Source: Rhodococcus sp. WMMA185 (GTDB lineage: Bacteria > Actinomycetota > Actinomycetes > Mycobacteriales > Mycobacteriaceae). Taken from it: a DNA stretch of 64,000 nt. The notes under the pieces were generated by a model that ran no database searches, was not told where the DNA came from, and saw only the letters and a list, made by a program, of their open reading frames with translations. The stretch spans positions 4,109,012 through 4,173,011 of the forward strand of contig NZ_CP017014.1 in assembly GCF_001767395.1 (NCBI RefSeq). The letters run 5' to 3'. Shown one piece after another: positions 60,103-64,000 of the stretch. Within the stretch, counting starts at the first letter, position 1, and each line of letters begins with the position of its first letter. Both the position numbers and the translations under genes were made by a program.

Positions 60103-61713
60103 GTGGCCGAGAACGCTGATGCGCATGCCGCCCGAGATGCAGACGAGGCGGGATATGTCTCGCCCGCACCCCTGGCGCAGGATCGGCGCTGCGCGGACTG
60201 GCGGGATCTTCCGGGGCGCACCGATCCGCTGACAGCTGACCTCTCGGCAGTGATAGGCGGTCCCGTCGGTCGACATGCGGTGGTGGGACGAACCCGCTTC
60301 TTCACGCCGATGCGCGCGATCGTGTTGCTGGCGATCGTGTTCCTCGCGCTGGGCTGGTTCACAAAGGCGCCGTGCATTCAACAGGCACCTGTAGGTGAGA
60401 ACGGCGCGCTCGCGCTGGATTGGAGCGGCGGTCGGCAATACGTTGCCATGTGCTACTCGGACACGGTGCCGCTCTACGGAGCGGAACGGTTGAACGAGGG
60501 AGCCTTCCCTTACAAGAAGTCGTGGGAGGAGGACGGCCGCGACGGCCAGGTTCAGGTCCGCTACATGGAGTATCCGGTGATCGCCGGGCTCTATCAGTAC
60601 GTCTCGATGACCGTCGCGAAGGCGTGGGATTCCGTGCACTGGCTTCCCGGCGCTTTGCAGGTCGTGATCTATTTCAACGTCGTTGCGTTCGGCTTGGCGC
60701 TGGCGTGGCTGGTCACGGTATGGTCCAGTGCGCTTCTGGCGGGCCGCCGAATCTGGGATGCCGCGATGATCGCGGCTTCACCCGTCGTGATCGTGCATGC
60801 GTTCACGAATTTCGACCCTCTTGCAACGGCTTTCGCGGCGGGCGGGTTGCTGGCGTGGTCTAGGAAGCGGCCGATGCTCGCCGGAATCTTGCTAGGGCTC
60901 GGCGGCGCGACCAAGCTGTATCCGCTGCTACTGCTCGGGCCATTGCTGGTGTTGTGCCTTCGAGCGGGCAAGATGCGCGACTGGTCGGTGGCGGCGCTGG
61001 CTGGTCTCGGCGCGTGGCTCGCGGTCAATCTGCCGATCGCCCTGTTGTTCCCGAGTGGTTGGGCCGAGTTCTTCCGTCTGAACTCCGAGCGCGGGGCCGA
61101 TCCCGATTCGATCTACAACGTGATCACGTCCTTCACCGGCTGGGCCGGATTCGACGGCGTCCTTGCGGCGGGTGAATCTCCGACGGTCCTGAACACGGTA
61201 TCGCTGTTGCTGTTCGCGTTGGTGTGTGTCGGTATCGGCTACATCGCGCTCACGGCGCCGACCCGGCCGCGACTCATGCAGCTCTGCTTCCTGGTGGTTG
61301 CCGGGTTCTTGCTCACCAACAAGGTGTGGAGCCCGCAGTATTCACTGTGGCTGGTGCCGCTGGCCGTTCTCGCCTTCCCGCACCGGCGAATCCTGCTCGC
61401 CTGGATGACGATCGACGCGCTGGTGTGGGTACCCCGGATGTTCTACTACCTCGGCACGTCGAACAAGGGCTTGCCCGAGCAGTGGTTCACGGCCACGGTG
61501 GTGGTTCGCGACATCGCCGTGATCGTCATCTGCGCGCTGATCGTCCGTCAGATCTACCGGCCCGGCGAGGACCTGGTGCGGTACGGCTTCATCGACGATC
61601 CGTCCGGCGGTGTGCTCGACCAGGCGCCCGACGCACAACCACGATGGCTACCCAACTGGCTGCGTCCACGATCGGCTGTGGAAGCAGTTCCTGCCCAGAC
61701 GGTTCCGTCGTGA
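60103..61713 (+). CDS. GT87-type polyprenyl-phosphate-mannose-dependent glycosyltransferase (Rv0051-like)
   Basis: This is a 536-residue membrane protein, GTG start, with a cytosolic N-terminus of about 65 residues and about ten helices. The family (DUF2029/GT87) adds alpha-mannose or arabinose-type residues to lipomannan or arabinogalactan from lipid-linked donors on the outer face. Visible are CYSDTVPLYGAERL, MEYPVIAGLYQYVS, GGATKLYPLLLLGPLL and NKVWSPQYSLWLVP, all family phrases. It lies 37 bp after ponA, the order found in mycobacteria. The acceptor is unknown. Confidence 0.85.
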   Translation: MAENADAHAARDADEAGYVSPAPLAQDRRCADWRDLPGRTDPLTADLSAVIGGPVGRHAVVGRTRFFTPMRAIVLLAIVFLALGWFTKAPCIQQAPVGENGALALDWSGGRQYVAMCYSDTVPLYGAERLNEGAFPYKKSWEEDGRDGQVQVRYMEYPVIAGLYQYVSMTVAKAWDSVHWLPGALQVVIYFNVVAFGLALAWLVTVWSSALLAGRRIWDAAMIAASPVVIVHAFTNFDPLATAFAAGGLLAWSRKRPMLAGILLGLGGATKLYPLLLLGPLLVLCLRAGKMRDWSVAALAGLGAWLAVNLPIALLFPSGWAEFFRLNSERGADPDSIYNVITSFTGWAGFDGVLAAGESPTVLNTVSLLLFALVCVGIGYIALTAPTRPRLMQLCFLVVAGFLLTNKVWSPQYSLWLVPLAVLAFPHRRILLAWMTIDALVWVPRMFYYLGTSNKGLPEQWFTATVVVRDIAVIVICALIVRQIYRPGEDLVRYGFIDDPSGGVLDQAPDAQPRWLPNWLRPRSAVEAVPAQTVPS

Positions 61714-61724
61714 ACCGGTTAGGG

Positions 61725-62012
61725 TCAGGGCAGCACCAGCAACATCCCGGCCAACGCCACTGCTGACAGGGCGAGAGCGGCGCCGAAGCTCCGCTTGGCC
61801 CAGCTTCGGGCATCGGCTGCTGCCCGCACCGAGGCGTCGTACTCACCGAGTTCCCAGAGCGTGCTTACCCTGCCGGCCCGCATCAACGACATCACACCGA
61901 GCGGGAAGAACGCGATGGTTGCCAGAATCGCCAGCGATAGATGGCTGGCCGGAGGCGGTGCAAGCGGCCCGTCTTCCCGGACGACCGGTTGCTGATCCGT
62001 GCAGTGCGTCAT
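61725..62012 (-). CDS. CD225/dispanin-family membrane protein
   Basis: This is a 95-residue protein with two helices (about 24-42 and 75-93) joined by a polar loop, ARSWAKRSFGAALAL, with the HLSLAILATIAFFPLGVMSLMRAG pattern of CD225/dispanin proteins in outline. Bacterial members are of unknown role, possibly shaping or stiffening membranes. It is convergent with the GT87 gene (11 bp gap) and follows another GT87 gene on its own strand. Confidence 0.75.
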   Translation of the reverse strand: MTHCTDQQPVVREDGPLAPPPASHLSLAILATIAFFPLGVMSLMRAGRVSTLWELGEYDASVRAAADARSWAKRSFGAALALSAVALAGMLLVLP

Positions 62013-62096
62013 GCGGTGGCCTCCCCGTTGTCACGCCCGATATAGGGGCGATAGGAGTATAGACGCCGCTGTCCAGGTCGAAGATCCGCGCAGTGG

Positions 62097-63458
62097 TCAG
62101 ATGCCTCTACCCGCAGCAACTTTCGCGTCGGATGGCGGTGGGCCGGCGGGTTCGGCTTCGGCTGTGGCCGGTCGGCGCAGCGTGGCGCGCAGGAATACGA
62201 AGAACAGCACAATGAGTAGTCCCGCGCGACCCCACACCCCGAACTTCACCAGGAGCTCGTATGTCGTCGGGTCGGTTTGAGCGACCAGCGCCCCGAAGTA
62301 CTTGAACACTCCGATCCCCAGCGAGAGGTCGGCCACCAGATACGCCGCCACGAGGCCCCAGGGCACCCGTAGCAGGACGAAGAAGGGGACCAGCCACAGT
62401 GTGTACTGCGGCGAATGCACCTTGTGTAGCAACAGGAATCCGCAGAGCATCGCGGCGCTGACCTGGATCCACGGGTACAAGCCCTCTCGTTGGTACCGCA
62501 GCCAGCCCAGCCGCAACGCCACCGCAAACGCCACGCACACCAGTAGCGGCGAGACGATGCCGACGGTCTGGTCATAGGCCGGCAAGGGTGTATCGGTGTT
62601 GTGCGGTCCGAACAACGGTCGCAGACCCCAGTACCAGATCGAGTTGGTGGTGATATCGGCCAGCCGATTCTGCTGGAACGTGAATGATGCACGCCAGCCC
62701 TCGTACGAGATCAGTGCGAAGGGCAGATTCACCGCCACCACGGTGGTCACCGCGGCTGCCCCGACCATCACGGCGCCGCGCACGTCGTACCGGCGTTCGG
62801 CCCCGCCGCCTCGTGTCAGGACGTAAGCGATCAGCGGAAGCACGAACGCGCCGGGATACAGCTTGAGGCAGAAGCCCACGGCCAGAAGTACCGCAGCGAT
62901 GACCGCGCGCCTGCGGAACGGGATACTCTCGAGGCTCATCACGAAGATCGCGGCGACCGACATCGCGATCACTGGCAGTTCCCAGTTGTGGAATGCATAC
63001 AGAACCAACGGTGGGCTTATCGACCAGAGCAGAGCCCACCAGCCGGTCAGACGTCCCAGCATCCACGCTGTGAGCAGACCGAATGGGGCGAGAATCAACG
63101 CCGAGTGCAGGAGGAAATCGGCGTCGGTGTGCGAACCGACGCCGCCGAGCCACATCAGGACACCGCTGAGTACCGGGTACTCCACGCTGCCCCCGATGAG
63201 TTTGCCGTCAGAGCTGATTCCACCGGTGAGGTAGGGGAATACGTGCAAGTTGATCTCGCGGCCGAGCCACAGCAACTGGATGTCGGAATAGCAGACCTGC
63301 GTGTCCTTGATCCGGTCGAAGATCAGGCTGCGGCCGACCTCGTTGAATGGCGGCCCGGCGCAGCGGGCTTTTTGTAGGTAGCCGGCGACCATGGCCAAAC
63401 CCGCCAATCCGACGGCGATGGCTGCGATCGGCGTCCGCTGCCGAACTCCGATAACCAT
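62097..63458 (-). CDS. GT87-type membrane glycosyltransferase, second copy
   Basis: This is a 453-residue membrane protein with about ten helices. Motifs shared with the 60103-61713 product are CYSDIQLLWLGREIN, VEYPVLSGVLMWLGG, CLKLYPGAFVLPL and HKVHSPQYTLWLVPF. The acidic and YP-containing loop after the first helix is typical of the polyprenyl-phosphate sugar-dependent transferases. Sequence identity with the other copy is moderate, so this is an older paralogue. It probably acts in lipomannan or arabinan assembly. Confidence 0.85.
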   Translation of the reverse strand: MVIGVRQRTPIAAIAVGLAGLAMVAGYLQKARCAGPPFNEVGRSLIFDRIKDTQVCYSDIQLLWLGREINLHVFPYLTGGISSDGKLIGGSVEYPVLSGVLMWLGGVGSHTDADFLLHSALILAPFGLLTAWMLGRLTGWWALLWSISPPLVLYAFHNWELPVIAMSVAAIFVMSLESIPFRRRAVIAAVLLAVGFCLKLYPGAFVLPLIAYVLTRGGGAERRYDVRGAVMVGAAAVTTVVAVNLPFALISYEGWRASFTFQQNRLADITTNSIWYWGLRPLFGPHNTDTPLPAYDQTVGIVSPLLVCVAFAVALRLGWLRYQREGLYPWIQVSAAMLCGFLLLHKVHSPQYTLWLVPFFVLLRVPWGLVAAYLVADLSLGIGVFKYFGALVAQTDPTTYELLVKFGVWGRAGLLIVLFFVFLRATLRRPATAEAEPAGPPPSDAKVAAGRGI

Positions 63459-63580
63459 GGATCCACACTAGTGTCCGGGGGTGCCAGACTCCGGGCTTGT
63501 CGCCAAATGTGCGATCACTGCGGACGGCTCGCCGGGGAGTGATCAGGCGGTGAGGCGACCGGTTGGGAGACTTCGCATCC

Positions 63581-64000
63581 CTAGTCGAGCAGGCTGGCCT
63601 CCGCAATCGTCAGCCGGTGCAGGTCCACCAACTCCTTCTCGTCGAGGTGCGCGCTGACGTAGCCCCCGGCCAAGGCGAAGGCGACTGGCATCTTGCGCTC
63701 CTGGCACCACCGGAACAGCAGATTCTCGCGGGCTTCGAGCACCTCTTTCGTGATGCCGTCCAGGCCGCCGGTGTCGCAGCCTTCGTAGGGGTCCATCCCG
63801 GCGTTGTAGAGAACCAGGTCGAAATTCGGCCCTATGTGTTCGATCCGGCTCAGGGCCTGGGTGCACGCGGCCAGGTACTGCTCCCCCTCCGAGACCAGGG
63901 TCGGCTGACAGCGGTCTGTCGGATCGTAGAAGTCGAACCAGTCCACGGATACATCGGCTTGCCAGATCCGGGGGTCCGACTGCATGAGCGAGGCGGTTCC
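63581..64000 (-). CDS. histone deacetylase-family protein, 5' truncated by window end
   Basis: The frame runs out of the window at 64000. The visible 139 residues begin GTASLMQSDPRIWQADVSVD and include FDLVLYNAGMDPYEGCDTGG and VAFALAGGYV, matching the C-terminal half of the HDAC/acetoin-utilisation (AcuC-like) fold, with the aspartate of NAGMD as a probable metal ligand. The zinc-site HxxxD half lies outside. It should be a deacetylase or amidohydrolase acting on acetylated lysine or polyamines; the family branch cannot be told. Confidence 0.7.
   Translation of the reverse strand, partial: GTASLMQSDPRIWQADVSVDWFDFYDPTDRCQPTLVSEGEQYLAACTQALSRIEHIGPNFDLVLYNAGMDPYEGCDTGGLDGITKEVLEARENLLFRWCQERKMPVAFALAGGYVSAHLDEKELVDLHRLTIAEASLLD

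Overview
The window reads as chromosomal DNA of a mycolic-acid actinomycete, most likely Rhodococcus or a close relative. The reasons are high GC with GTG/TTG starts and 4-bp GTGA/ATGA gene overlaps, a secreted antigen-85-type mycolyltransferase, F420/deazaflavin-type oxidoreductases, an ESX-associated cluster at the left edge, and a right end whose order (ino1, padR-type regulator, DUF5318 gene, ponA, GT87 membrane glycosyltransferase) matches the mycobacterial Rv0046c-Rv0051 neighbourhood. No rRNA, tRNA, insertion sequence, prophage or CRISPR array was seen.

Left part (1-20700): the end of an EspG-like gene and three small ESX-style or envelope genes; an MFS exporter; a GH25 lysozyme; a PucR regulator, an RpiR/SIS regulator and an amidase; a mycolyltransferase; then a tightly coupled minus-strand operon for recovering cell-wall N-acetylmuramic acid (BadF-type sugar kinase, murQ, anmK, sodium:solute symporter). 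PhoX phosphatase, a D-2-hydroxyacid dehydrogenase, a PHP phosphoesterase and an M23 peptidase follow.

Middle (20900-34600): a copper-handling group (small two-TM protein, Met-rich multicopper oxidase, F510_1955-type lipoprotein), the lutABC lactate operon, a GNAT gene whose MarR half has lost its winged helix, and an amino-acid-type ABC importer in which two receptor-permease fusion proteins flank one ATPase. The two fusion genes share a 937-bp block that reads as identical. A PH/SHOCT gene stopped by one amber codon and two small secreted proteins follow.

Region 35223-46850 is the most unusual part. A four-gene operon (acyl-CoA ligase, DUF3556 membrane protein, FAD oxidoreductase of the phytoene-desaturase type, RsbRD_N-PucR regulator) is present twice in direct tandem. 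The right copy is intact. The left copy keeps three genes, but its ligase is a remnant with about 1.1 kb deleted. The function is not known to me; it is the best candidate here for an undescribed system.

Right part (46800-64000): a DUF2510 membrane protein, two divergent deazaflavin-type oxidoreductases, a HExxH metallohydrolase coupled to a DUF2786 gene, a LpqY-SugABC-like sugar ABC importer, a hairpin plus three 23-bp repeats, ino1 with a PadR regulator and a clear candidate operator, ponA, two GT87 glycosyltransferases around a dispanin-like protein, and the C-terminal part of a histone-deacetylase-family protein cut by the window end.
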